From: CAXBGS01 sp963975425
GTDB taxonomy: Bacteria > Planctomycetota > Planctomycetia > Pirellulales > Pirellulaceae
DNA: 64,000 bases
NCBI GenBank assembly: GCA_963975425.1
Contig: CAXBGS010000007.1
Coordinates: 124,001 to 188,000, forward strand
Direction of reading: 5' to 3'
Every line of letters begins with the position of its first letter. Within the stretch, counting starts at the first letter, position 1. Below, in pieces: positions 49,886 through 58,624 of the stretch. The notes under the pieces are model-generated. The model did no database searches. It was not told the DNA's origin and saw only the letters and a list, made by a program, of their open reading frames with translations. The translations under genes were made by a program, and so were the position numbers.

Positions 49886-50725
49886 TTACGATCGCGATTC
49901 TGAGGCTTCGCGCTCGTAAAGCTTACGGATTTCGTCCAAATCGACATCCACAGGTGGCAGTTGTGGATCCATCTCTTTTAATGTTTCGTGAACGATACCG
50001 GCGACAGACGCATCACGGTACCACTTGTGATCGGCGGGGATCACAAACCATGGGGCATCTTCGGTGCTGCATTTCTCCAGCACATCCTCGTAAGCTTTCC
50101 GGTAGTCGCCCCACTTGTCGCGCGCCGCGTAGTCGCCCGGGTTCAGTTTCCAGTGCTTGGCCGGTTCATCCAGGCGCTTTTTGAATCTTGCGAGTTGTTC
50201 CTCAGGGCTGATGTGCAGATAGAACTTTAGGATGGTGGTGCCGGCGGCTTTCAGGTTGCGTTCAAAATCATTGATGATTTCGTAGCGCCCGCTCCAGACT
50301 TTTTTCGGCACAAGGTCTTCCACACGAACGACCAGTACGTCCTCATAGTGTGATCGGTTAAAAACGGAAATCATCCCTTTGGCTGGGGCACGCTTGTGTA
50401 TCCGCCACAAGAAGTCGTGCGACAACTCTTCGTCACTGGGGACCTTGAACGGAAAGGTACGGCATCCTTGAGGGTTCATTTGCCCCAAAACTTTGCGAAT
50501 CAAGCCGTCTTTGCCCGCCGCATCGGGGGCTTGCAGCACGACCAGCAATGATTGTTTGCGTTCGACAAAGAGCCGGTACTGCAGATCGCGAATCTTGGAA
50601 TTGGTTTCCGCCGTGAAATACCGGGCATCGTCCTTATCTTTGAACGGTCCTTTGGTTTCGGTCTTGATCGATTTCAGATCGACGTTTTGCCCAGCTTTGA
50701 TTTGATGTGCTTTGATGAAGTCCAT
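49886..50725 (-). CDS. ppk2: Polyphosphate kinase 2 family protein
   Basis: 279 aa. PPK2 core: LLVVLQAPDAAGKDGLIRKV (Walker A), FPFKVPSDEELSHDFLWRIH, ISVFNRSHYEDVLVVRVEDL (Walker B region), ILKFYLHISPEEQLARFKKR lid, and FVIPADHKWYRDASVAGIVH. The enzyme moves phosphate between polyphosphate and nucleotides; length and the short N-terminus fit the single-domain classes that make NDP/NTP from polyphosphate. Next to a GpgS-like glycosyltransferase on the same strand (gap about 85 bp), perhaps linked through energy or stress metabolism. Confidence 0.92.
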   Translation of the reverse strand: MDFIKAHQIKAGQNVDLKSIKTETKGPFKDKDDARYFTAETNSKIRDLQYRLFVERKQSLLVVLQAPDAAGKDGLIRKVLGQMNPQGCRTFPFKVPSDEELSHDFLWRIHKRAPAKGMISVFNRSHYEDVLVVRVEDLVPKKVWSGRYEIINDFERNLKAAGTTILKFYLHISPEEQLARFKKRLDEPAKHWKLNPGDYAARDKWGDYRKAYEDVLEKCSTEDAPWFVIPADHKWYRDASVAGIVHETLKEMDPQLPPVDVDLDEIRKLYEREASESRS

Positions 50726-50810
50726 GTGTTTCTCTGCGGGTGGTCGATGCGTTGTCCATCAAGTGTCGCCGGTTCATACGCGCGACAAGCGGTTTAATCT
50801 GTTTAGCCTC

Positions 50811-52007
50811 TTAAGTGGCGTCACGAAGCCGATGCGCGAAATCTGGCAGCGCCGCCAAAACGCGTGTCCAGTTCGGGATCGATTCCGAACCGTTTGGCCA
50901 TTCCCGAAACACGGTGGCTGCTGAGGTCACGCATTCAGCGAACGCTTCGATGGCTACTTCTTCGTTGTGGCGGTCGTATTCTACATCATTGACGACGGCA
51001 TCCGCGGAGTACTGACGGATGCAATCTTGGGCGATCCGCTGATAAGACGCCCGCAGCGTGATGAATTGTGCATCGCTGATCGATACTCCTTGGCTTGCCA
51101 ATGTCCGATAAATCGTCGTCAAGATATCGTTGGCCATCTTCATCAGGCCGCGGTTCTTGTCGTCAACCGAAAGTTCTTGGTGCTTGTGTTCGTACAGTCG
51201 ACACAGGTCGGTCTGGCAAACCCGCTTCAGCGACGTGTTGCGGTAAACTTCCGCTAATGTGCCAACTTCGAGTCCCCAGTCGCTAGGGATTCGGTTGGAC
51301 CGCGCGAGATTGCGCGTCAGCGAAAACTCGCCCGACAATGGGTAACGAAAGTTACCCAGATAACGGATGAATTTGCTTTCGGGAAAGGATTGCATCAGCG
51401 CTCGAATGAGCGGTGCCATCAGCAGTCGGACCACCCGTCCGTGCATCCGGTCGGTGACCCGCGCGTAATATGCTTTGCAAAATTCATAGTCCAATCCGGC
51501 ATGAACCATCGGCAAGCAGAGTCGCGCAAGCAGGAATCGGTCATAGTCGACGATATCGCAATCGTGCAGCACGAACGTGTCGATTTCGGGGTCCGCCAAC
51601 AAATAGCCGAATGCCGTCCAGACGCTTCGTCCCTTGCCGGGCGTGTCGACAGGGATGCCTGAATCGATCAACTCTCGATACAAACCCTGGATTTCCGGAC
51701 CATCCGTCCACAGCACTCGAGCTCGGTCACCCAGTGGCGCAATTTTTTGTACCGTTTCGTCGTAATCAGCCTGGTCAGGTGCAACGCCTAGCGTGACGGC
51801 GATGGTGTGTACGTAATCGGCTTGGGCCAGTTCACGGACGATCGTGTCGAACGGCTCCGCTCGCATATCCGATGCCGTTACCGGCAATACGAGTCCGATT
51901 TTGCTTGACGGAGTTGCCTCCCTTAACATGTTTTCTAGCCGGTCCAACTTGCCGGTTCGAAGGTCGTGGATTGTCGTGATTAAGTCGTGCTGATAAAAAT
52001 CGGGCAT
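50811..52007 (-). CDS. Glucosyl-3-phosphoglycerate-synthase-like glycosyltransferase
   Basis: 398 aa from ATG 52007 (MPDFYQHDLITTIHDLRTGK); the frame extends ~56 aa further upstream but family members start here. GT-A fold with SKIGLVLPVTASDMRAEPFD, GKGRSVWTAFGYLLADPEID, VLHDCDIVDYDRFLLARLCL (DxD-like metal site), DYEFCKAYYARVTDRMHGRV and LSGEFSLTRNLARSNRIPSD WGLEVGTLAEVYRN, which match GpgS/mannosyl-3-phosphoglycerate synthases. It should join glucose from an NDP-sugar to 3-phosphoglycerate for a glucosylglycerate-type compatible solute. Rhodopirellula baltica is known to contain mannosylglucosylglycerate, which makes sense of the gene. A phosphatase partner is not visible. Confidence 0.85.
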   Translation of the reverse strand: MPDFYQHDLITTIHDLRTGKLDRLENMLREATPSSKIGLVLPVTASDMRAEPFDTIVRELAQADYVHTIAVTLGVAPDQADYDETVQKIAPLGDRARVLWTDGPEIQGLYRELIDSGIPVDTPGKGRSVWTAFGYLLADPEIDTFVLHDCDIVDYDRFLLARLCLPMVHAGLDYEFCKAYYARVTDRMHGRVVRLLMAPLIRALMQSFPESKFIRYLGNFRYPLSGEFSLTRNLARSNRIPSDWGLEVGTLAEVYRNTSLKRVCQTDLCRLYEHKHQELSVDDKNRGLMKMANDILTTIYRTLASQGVSISDAQFITLRASYQRIAQDCIRQYSADAVVNDVEYDRHNEEVAIEAFAECVTSAATVFREWPNGSESIPNWTRVLAALPDFAHRLRDAT

Positions 52008-52175
52008 TGCCTGTAAGTCCAATCCGCCTCGGAAACAAAGTGACGGCAATAACTTAACGGCCAACGCAATTTGTGAGAATTGGTTGTAAATCGTAGGGAT
52101 TGGCAATTCAGCGCGTCCTGATCGCCGGAAATCAAACAAACAGGCGTTCAATTCGCATTTTGCACTCTTTTCCAT

Positions 52176-52758
52176 CGCCCAACATTATGTGGTGCATACC
52201 GCCGGCACCGTGAGGCACCGCGGTCAAAGTTAGCGGCGTTGATATCCCCACAGGATTCGCTAACGCGGCGAAGACTGCCACAGGACCGGCGAGCTTAGAG
52301 GTGGGGCAGGTCCCCGGCAGCCCTGTGAGAGGTCACTGCCTGGCAGGGCGGGGCTCGTGACGATGGGCGTGCAACGTTGCGCGTCCGGCATTGCGCGTGC
52401 AACATGACGAACCGGCGCAGCGAACCGATTCGAAAGACAACGAAAACCGGCGACACCAGCAGGTTCATGTCACAGCGTCCGCGTGTCGGTTCCCGCGTGC
52501 GGCAACCTCGTCACGCATAAGCACCGTTGCAATCGTGAAATTCGAAAAGGCCAGCGACCGGAACCGGGTCCGCCTTGATCAGAACGCTTGTCTCGTGCAA
52601 CGAAGCGTTTCGGTGCAAAGGAAATTTGACGTGCAAGAACAGCCGCTGAGAAACCGCACGGGCAGTCGTGATGCATCGCCAGCCCGTTCGCAACTCGCGG
52701 AGCAGGCGAGATCGATTGGCGATTCGGCGAATGCAAAGCGACCTGAACGCGCAGGCCG
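52176..52758. other. Intergenic, no supported gene
   Basis: About 580 bp (750 bp from the GpgS start). GC-rich with short repeats of GCGTGCAAC (52370-52378, 52397-52405). Frames on either strand lack start context and motifs. Contains the promoter of the GpgS-like gene. Confidence 0.5.
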
Positions 52759-53088
52759 CTATCGCAGTTGACGCATGTAGTCGGGCGTGTGTCCGATGTA
52801 GCACTGGCAGGCCGAGCAGACCGTTAGCTCGTTGCGAACTTGCGTCTGACAACGAGGGCAGGGCCGTAGCCGGCTGCCGAGCGGTTGTGGGGGCGGTGGT
52901 AACGGTGGCTGCTCGCCCAGAATTCGCATCACTCCGGTATCCGACAATGGATCGTGAGACAACCGTTCTTGCGGTACCGGAACGCTGACACTCAGGTTGC
53001 ATGCCGGACAAGGTAGCGTTTTTCCACTAAGGCTGGGATTCGCTTTCAACCGGTGCCCGTGTTGACATGTGACGTAGATGAAATCCAT
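52759..53088 (-). CDS. Double zinc-ribbon protein
   Basis: 109 aa from ATG 53088 (MDFIYVTCQHGHRLKANPSL). First ribbon: CQHGH ... LPCPACNLSV; second: RPCPRCQTQVRNELTVCSACQCYIG, separated by a Pro-rich linker (EQPPLPPPPQPLGS). The first motif, with HGHRLKA and CP.C, is common in planctomycete proteins and probably holds zinc. No catalytic domain, no membrane segment. Unknown role, perhaps RNA or protein binding. Confidence 0.78.
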   Translation of the reverse strand: MDFIYVTCQHGHRLKANPSLSGKTLPCPACNLSVSVPVPQERLSHDPLSDTGVMRILGEQPPLPPPPQPLGSRLRPCPRCQTQVRNELTVCSACQCYIGHTPDYMRQLR

Positions 53089-53412
53089 CCCACTACCCTT
53101 GCTGCTGATTGACCAAATCAAGCGTGGAGGCCGCCTTTACATTGGCGGCGACGACTCACCCGCTCGCAACGAATTCCGTGAAACTGAATCAGCGTCATGA
53201 CGCGATTCAGTCAACGAAAGATGAAACAGTCGTTTCTCGGCGAGGTTTCGCGGCCGGCAGTATTCTGGCAGGAAAATATTCGGCGACGTCGCTTCCGCAA
53301 GCACCTGGTGGTCACGGGCATGGCTGGTCCCGACGGCCTGGCCGGCAGAAGAAATCTTGCCCACTGCGTTGGCCGCAAGGGGCAGACACAAGCTTGAGCA
53401 AAGCTTACCCGA

Positions 53413-54213
53413 TTAACGAAACAGGGTCGGCGCGTTGTACCGCCGATGCATCTGATTACAGACTTGCGGGTCGATCCGCAGGCATTTGACCAGTTCGCGA
53501 AGATAGTTGGCTTCGTGTTGGGTGTCTAAATCGATTGCCATCAGCGTCACTTGATAGATTTCGTATTCCATCCCATTGGGTACCGAATGTACAAAGTCAT
53601 GAACGTCGTGTCGGCGACGGAACTCGCGTCTCAGAAAATCGGACTCATCCCGGTCCAGCGGCTGAAGCTGTTGCACAATGCGATCTTGTTCCGCTTCGTC
53701 CAGTTTTCCGTCCGCCTGCGCCGCCATGATCATCGCCGTGATCAGCAACTCGGCGCGCTGGTGGTATCCCAGTCCGCTGCCATGCCGGTGGTCATGGTCG
53801 TCATCCACATCATGCCGCGGTCGCGGCACGCTGCGTACTGTTGGTGGTTGTGAACCGTGTCTGTGTGAATCATGCCTGTGCGAGTCATGCGCGCGCGGAT
53901 TACGTCCTCGCGGATCAAAGCCCGGTGTTCCATATCCGCGAGGGTCGTACCCTCGATTGCGTTCCATCCACTGCGTCGCCGATGACGGCAAGTGCCCACC
54001 ACTACGGTGATGTCGCGACACCGAGTCGCGAACGATCTGTTCCAGCGGAGTGTGATGCCGATGATCAAAACGTGGATCGCGATGACCCTGTTGGTCATGT
54101 TGTTCTTTAGCGGCAGCAATTCCGTTTAAAACTTGTCCCAGCACGTTACCGGCATTGCCTGACCGACCGGAACGTTGTCCCAACAACGCGCCCAGTACTT
54201 TTACCGCATCCAT
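53413..54213 (-). CDS. TerB/DUF533-like protein with His/Asp-rich linker
   Basis: 266 aa. N-terminus MDAVKVLGALLGQRSGRSGN AGNVLGQVLNGI resembles the DUF533/YebE start. The middle ~100 aa are rich in His, Arg, Asp and Gly (HDSHRHDSHRHGSQPP, RHDVDDDHDHRHGSG) and could bind metal. The C-terminal helical domain, ELLITAMIMAAQADGKLDEA EQDRIVQQL, YEIYQVTLMAIDLDTQHEAN YLRELVKCLRI, is a TerB-like fold. TerB family members often have an acidic metal site. Function is unknown; stress-related in other bacteria. Confidence 0.82.
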   Translation of the reverse strand: MDAVKVLGALLGQRSGRSGNAGNVLGQVLNGIAAAKEQHDQQGHRDPRFDHRHHTPLEQIVRDSVSRHHRSGGHLPSSATQWMERNRGYDPRGYGTPGFDPRGRNPRAHDSHRHDSHRHGSQPPTVRSVPRPRHDVDDDHDHRHGSGLGYHQRAELLITAMIMAAQADGKLDEAEQDRIVQQLQPLDRDESDFLRREFRRRHDVHDFVHSVPNGMEYEIYQVTLMAIDLDTQHEANYLRELVKCLRIDPQVCNQMHRRYNAPTLFR

Positions 54214-54289
54214 CTGACCAACCTCGACTCGCGAAAAGAAAAGCTATGAGGCGTTTCAATATAGCGAATCGAATTCCGAACCGTTTTGA

Positions 54290-55759
54290 TCAGTTCAATC
54301 CCTCGCGAGAAATCATTTCAATAATCTTTTCGACGACACGCGGGTGACTCGACGCGACATCGTTTTCTTCGCCGATGTCTTCGGTTAGATCATACAGACG
54401 CCAATCGGGGTTGGGGTCATTTCGATCAAACGGTGCGTCGGTCTTCGATCGCTTTCCGCCTTTACGATATCGAACCAGTTTCCAATTGCCGTAACGAACA
54501 CCCACGGACGTTTCGCCTTCCTGACTGGACCAATAAAGATACTCGTGCTTGGATTGCTGGTCGGCTTTGCCTAACAGCGTCGGCACATACGAGATGCCGT
54601 CACGGCCGGTCGGAGGATCCGTTCCGGCCAGTTCGCACGCTGTCGGCAAGAAATCCCAAAATGCCGATGGCAAATCGGTTTGCGTATTCGGCGCGATGGT
54701 GCCGGGCCACCGTGCAATCATCGGAACGCGAATGCCGCCTTCGTGCATCGAACGCTTGTAGCCTTTCAACGCACCGTTGGAATCGAAGTATTCATGTTGG
54801 TGTCCGCCTTCTTGATGCGGGCCATTATCCGACGTGAACAGCACAAGGGTCTTTTCGTCGATCTGCAAATCTTTCAACAAAGTCATCAGGCGTCCGACGT
54901 CACCATCCATGCGGGTCACCATCGCCGCAAACCCTTTTTCCGGATTCGGCCAGTCCTCGTCCGAGTACGGCCCGTAATCCGGTACTTCCATCCCGTCGCC
55001 GGTGACACGACCGCCCTCATTGTTGGCATGCGGGATCGTCCAGTGGATATGCAACAGGAATGGTTCGCTCTGATGCTGACGAACAAATTCAAAGGCTTCT
55101 TCGGTCATCAAGTCATGCGAATACGTCACTCGCTCGGTTGAAACCCGGCCGCGAGCATCCGGTGCATCGCTCAGCACGTTTCCGGGCAGCGGAACCTGCT
55201 GTTTGTTACGCCACAAATAGGTCGGGTAATAGTTATGGGCGTGGCTTTGATTGAGGTAACCGAACCAAAAATCGAATCCGTTGTTATTCGGATGCCCCGG
55301 GTTGTTCACATCGCTGGGTTGCTCAACGTGACCGAGTGCCCACTTGCCGACGCCGCCGGTGGCATAGCCGGCCGATTTCAGCGACTGTGCTACGGTCGAT
55401 TCCATGCCAGTCAAACTGCGATCACGGTTTCCCGACAAACCGGTATGTCCGACGTGCTGACCGACCCACAACACAAGACGTGACGGACGGCACACCGTGT
55501 GCCCAGCGTAATGGTCGGTGAATCTCAGCCCCTCGGCCGCCATCCGGTCGATGTTCGGAGTCTGAACGACCTTTTGGCCATAACAGCCCAGGTCACCGTA
55601 GCCCAGATCATCACACATGATGTAGATGATGTTCGGTTTCGTCGCAGGTTGGTCGCTTTCAGCGCCGCTCGCGTTCAGTCCCGATGACTGCGAAGCGACG
55701 AGTGCGAAGAGCGCGGCGAAAATCTGAGACAAAGTTTTTCGATTCAGGTTGGCAATCAT
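54290..55759 (-). CDS. Exported arylsulfatase-family sulfatase
   Basis: 489 aa from ATG 55759 (MIANLNRKTLSQIFAALFAL); ATG 55777 adds six residues. Signal peptide, then NIIYIMCDDLGYGDLGCYGQ (metal site), VCRPSRLVLW with the formylglycine Cys, GVGKWALGHV, HIHWTIPHAN, FTSDNGPHQEGGHQHEYFDS and the C-terminal subdomain (WKLVRYRKGGKRSK, DLTEDIGEENDVA). Complete Cys-type sulfatase of normal length. Hydrolyses sulfate esters of an unknown polymer in the periplasm. The gene lies below a 16-bp tandem repeat and a Gfo/Idh oxidoreductase on the same strand, which could belong to one sugar-degradation unit. Confidence 0.92.
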   Translation of the reverse strand: MIANLNRKTLSQIFAALFALVASQSSGLNASGAESDQPATKPNIIYIMCDDLGYGDLGCYGQKVVQTPNIDRMAAEGLRFTDHYAGHTVCRPSRLVLWVGQHVGHTGLSGNRDRSLTGMESTVAQSLKSAGYATGGVGKWALGHVEQPSDVNNPGHPNNNGFDFWFGYLNQSHAHNYYPTYLWRNKQQVPLPGNVLSDAPDARGRVSTERVTYSHDLMTEEAFEFVRQHQSEPFLLHIHWTIPHANNEGGRVTGDGMEVPDYGPYSDEDWPNPEKGFAAMVTRMDGDVGRLMTLLKDLQIDEKTLVLFTSDNGPHQEGGHQHEYFDSNGALKGYKRSMHEGGIRVPMIARWPGTIAPNTQTDLPSAFWDFLPTACELAGTDPPTGRDGISYVPTLLGKADQQSKHEYLYWSSQEGETSVGVRYGNWKLVRYRKGGKRSKTDAPFDRNDPNPDWRLYDLTEDIGEENDVASSHPRVVEKIIEMISREGLN

Positions 55760-55824
55760 GATAGGGGCTTGCTGCATGAGGAGAGAGTTGTGGGAAACGC
55801 CAAAGGGGATGCGTGCTTCGTTAG

Positions 55825-55904
55825 CGAACGATCTCGCTAACGAACGATCTCGCTAACGAACGATCTCGCTAACGAACGATCTCGCTAACGGATTATTTCG
55901 CTAA
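55825..55904. repeat. 16-bp tandem repeat, four perfect copies and one degenerate
   Basis: CGAACGATCTCGCTAA at 55825-55840, 55841-55856, 55857-55872 and 55873-55888, then CGGATTATTTCGCTAA at 55889-55904. It lies 34 bp after the end of the Gfo/Idh gene and 66 bp before the sulfatase start. Regular 16-bp spacing could make an array of regulator sites or just be slippage. Confidence 0.92.
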
Positions 55905-55937
55905 CTAACGTCGCTCACTAACGACTTCGACAAATCA

Positions 55938-56987
55938 CTATTGGGTGTAGTGGTCTTGCATGTCGACGACTTGTCCGCTGCGGACTGACGCTTCGGCCGC
56001 CAGGCACATTGCGACGGACCACTTGCCGTCTTCCCCGGTACAGTGAAGCGGCGTGTTGTCACGAATGGCGGCGACGATTCTCGCAATTTGGTCTTCCAGT
56101 TCGAACAGTTCGCCGGTGGGTTTGTCGATCGGTACCGTTGTGACTTCTTCGCCATCGAACGCACGCAGCGAAAAAGTCGGATGCCGTGTGCGGTCCATCG
56201 CCCCGCTCCACGACGCCCACAACGCTCCCTTGGTGCCGGTGACTTTGATCGTTTGATGATGCTCAAATGCGGCCAATGTTTGTGAAACGACTGCGTAAGC
56301 GCCACCATCGAAGTGCATGATCGCGCTAAAATTGTCATGCAATTCGGGATGGTCCGGTTGCCGCGAGTTCGCGGTGGCATATATCTTTTGCGGATCACCA
56401 GCGGCTTGCAGGTACCAGCGAGCTAAATCGAAGAAGTGGATCGGTTCTTCTAAGATCCAGCTGCCGACGCGGCTGATGTCGTACCGCCAACCCTCGGCGC
56501 CGAGTCGGTACGGATTACGCGAAAGTTCGACTAAGGCGTACAGCGGATCGCCGATAAAACCGTCGTCGATCATCTGTTTGGCTTTTCCCCACATCGACGA
56601 GAGCCGCAGTTCGTGTCCGACCGCCAACAGGCGACCTTTTTCACGAGCCAGACGCAGCATGTCATCGCACTGGTCGATCGAGACACCCATCGGTTTTTCC
56701 AGCAATATATGCTTGCCGGAATTCAACACGCTGGTGGCGACGTCGTGATGCAGATAGCTGGGAACAACCACGTCGACGACATCCAAGTCGTCTCGCTGCA
56801 TCATCTCTTGAAAATCGTTGTAGACGGCTGCGCCGGGGTATTTGTCCTTTGCGGCGGAAACGGAATCGTCGCTTCGTGCGGAAATTGCGACCAATTCGGC
56901 GCCATCGGTTACGGTGATGGCGTTTGCGTGGTGTTGGCCCCAAGCGCCAAATCCTACCAATCCGAATCGAACGGGCTTTTCTGTCAT
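55938..56987 (-). CDS. Gfo/Idh/MocA-family oxidoreductase
   Basis: 349 aa from ATG 56987 (MTEKPVRFGLVGFGAWGQHH). Rossmann loop GFGAWG, then VDVVVPSYLHHDVATSVLNS GKHILLEKPMGVS with the EKP catalytic Lys, and GSWILEEPIHFFDLARWYL with the metal/His pair of the C-terminal domain. NAD(P)-dependent oxidation or reduction of a sugar or inositol is the usual reaction. Same direction as the sulfatase below it; divergent from the MFS transporter, with 209 bp between starts. Substrate not identified. Confidence 0.9.
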   Translation of the reverse strand: MTEKPVRFGLVGFGAWGQHHANAITVTDGAELVAISARSDDSVSAAKDKYPGAAVYNDFQEMMQRDDLDVVDVVVPSYLHHDVATSVLNSGKHILLEKPMGVSIDQCDDMLRLAREKGRLLAVGHELRLSSMWGKAKQMIDDGFIGDPLYALVELSRNPYRLGAEGWRYDISRVGSWILEEPIHFFDLARWYLQAAGDPQKIYATANSRQPDHPELHDNFSAIMHFDGGAYAVVSQTLAAFEHHQTIKVTGTKGALWASWSGAMDRTRHPTFSLRAFDGEEVTTVPIDKPTGELFELEDQIARIVAAIRDNTPLHCTGEDGKWSVAMCLAAEASVRSGQVVDMQDHYTQ

Positions 56988-57196
56988 AGCTGTAGCAAAC
57001 TTTCTATTGGTTGTACGGTTCAATGTTTTTTGCGGGCACGAACCACATGACACGTACCACGATCGGTTACATTAGTGCGACCTTCCATCAAACGAGATGG
57101 CTTGCATAGTGTCACGCAGGGACGCAGCATAATCAACTGCGTGACATCCCCACCTTCCAAACTGCCCGCCCTCTCTCCCGCCGTCGGACTTACTTG

Positions 57197-58519
57197 ATGT
57201 CGAACTCTGATCCCTATTCGAGTCCCAGCGATACTTCATCCGACAGCACCGGTCCCGATCAAGACGGCCCGTGGTATTCCGGTATTGGTTCCTATCAGTG
57301 GCTGGTGCTGATCATCGCGTCCGCAGGTTGGGTCTTTGACGTTTACGAAGGCCAAATTTTTAACATCACACGTGGCGATATGCTGCTGGAGATGTTGGGT
57401 GGCGACGAATCGGCGGTGAAAGATTGGGGCGATAAGTTCCTCGCAATATTCTTGCTCGGCGGAACGGTTGGTGGATTGCTGTTTGGGTCGTTGGCCGATC
57501 GATACGGCCGGCGGCCGATCCTAGTCGCCACAATTCTGATGTACTCGCTGTTTTCGGGACTCACCTTTTTTGCCGAAAACATTTATCACGTCGGTATTTT
57601 GCGATTCTTTGTCGCACTCGGCATCGGCGGTGAATGGGCCGTCGCTGCGGCGATGGTCGCGGAAGTGTTTCCGACAAAGGCGCGTGCACAAGCCGCGAGT
57701 ATCTTTCACGCATCCAGCATCATTGGTACTTGGCTGGCAGCACTCGCCGGGATCCTGGTCGGGACGCAGTGGCGATACGCATATCTGTTGGGCGTGCTGC
57801 CGGCTCTGTTGATTGTTTGGGTCAGGGCCAGCGTGAAAGAACCCGAGAAGTGGAAAGAACAACGGGATCAAGATGCAAAGCCGCGCGGCAGTTTTCGCGA
57901 ACTGCTGTTGAATCCGAGATGGGCGTGGCGGGCGACCGGCGGTTTGTTGTTGGCCGCGGTAGGTCTCGGGACGTTTTGGTCCGTCACGGTCGCCGGGCAA
58001 GACCTGGTCAAAGCGCTGTTGGAATCGCTGAACACGCCGGCCGATGAGATTGGGGCTTCGTCAAAGTTTGCCTATGGAATCGTCCAAGCATCGGGCGGTG
58101 GACTGGGGCTGCTTGCGTTTGGTCCGCTGGCGGCAAGGATTGGTCGCAAGCCGACATTCATCTTGTTCCAAGCGTTATCATTGGTGATCGTGCCGATCAT
58201 CTGTTTCGTGCCGCAGACCTATGCGCAAATGTTGTTCATTTTGCCGATCTTTGGTTTCTTGACGCTGGGGATTCACGCGGGGTTTGCGATCTATTTCCCC
58301 GAGTTGTTTCCGACACACCTGAGAGCCACGGGGGCTAGTTTTTGCTTTAACGGCGGTCGCCTATTAGCCGTCCCGGTGCTGCTGTACTCCGGATCGCTCA
58401 AGGCGCAAGAAGGCATGGAAATCACCACTGCCGTGATGTGGTTGTCACTCTTGTTTCTCGTTGGCATCGTCGTGGTCCTCGCGCTGCCAGAAACGAGAAA
58501 TAAAGAGCTGCCGGAATAG
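57197..58519 (+). CDS. MFS transporter, sugar/acid:H+ symporter type
   Basis: 440 aa from ATG 57197. A polar Ser/Asp-rich N-tail, then 12 likely transmembrane helices beginning YQWLVLIIASAGWVFDVYEG. Diagnostic MFS loops: GSLADRYGRRPILVATILMY between helices 2 and 3, and IGRKPTFILFQALSLVIVPI at the half repeat; RFFVALGIGGEWAVAAAMVA in helix 4 and PTHLRATGASFCFNGGR before helix 11 place it with the sugar/metabolite-proton symporters (SP/AAHS-like). FDVYEG in helix 1 resembles the aromatic-acid group. Next to a Gfo/Idh oxidoreductase, so uptake of a small organic acid or sugar for that enzyme is possible. Confidence 0.9.
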   Translation: MSNSDPYSSPSDTSSDSTGPDQDGPWYSGIGSYQWLVLIIASAGWVFDVYEGQIFNITRGDMLLEMLGGDESAVKDWGDKFLAIFLLGGTVGGLLFGSLADRYGRRPILVATILMYSLFSGLTFFAENIYHVGILRFFVALGIGGEWAVAAAMVAEVFPTKARAQAASIFHASSIIGTWLAALAGILVGTQWRYAYLLGVLPALLIVWVRASVKEPEKWKEQRDQDAKPRGSFRELLLNPRWAWRATGGLLLAAVGLGTFWSVTVAGQDLVKALLESLNTPADEIGASSKFAYGIVQASGGGLGLLAFGPLAARIGRKPTFILFQALSLVIVPIICFVPQTYAQMLFILPIFGFLTLGIHAGFAIYFPELFPTHLRATGASFCFNGGRLLAVPVLLYSGSLKAQEGMEITTAVMWLSLLFLVGIVVVLALPETRNKELPE

Positions 58520-58624
58520 CTCCAACGGAATGTCCTGCACGCACTCGGCGTCGCGAATTGGCAAGGCCGCGCGATCGCGTGTCGTTGTTACCGCGGCAAC
58601 AAACCGCTGACGTGCGCGAAAGTT

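Noticed and set aside
52470..53011. Minus-strand frames beside the zinc-ribbon gene
   Set aside because: They overlap the clear zinc-ribbon gene in other frames and carry no motif.
55825..55904. CRISPR array
   Set aside because: The 16-bp units are contiguous without spacers and no cas gene is present.
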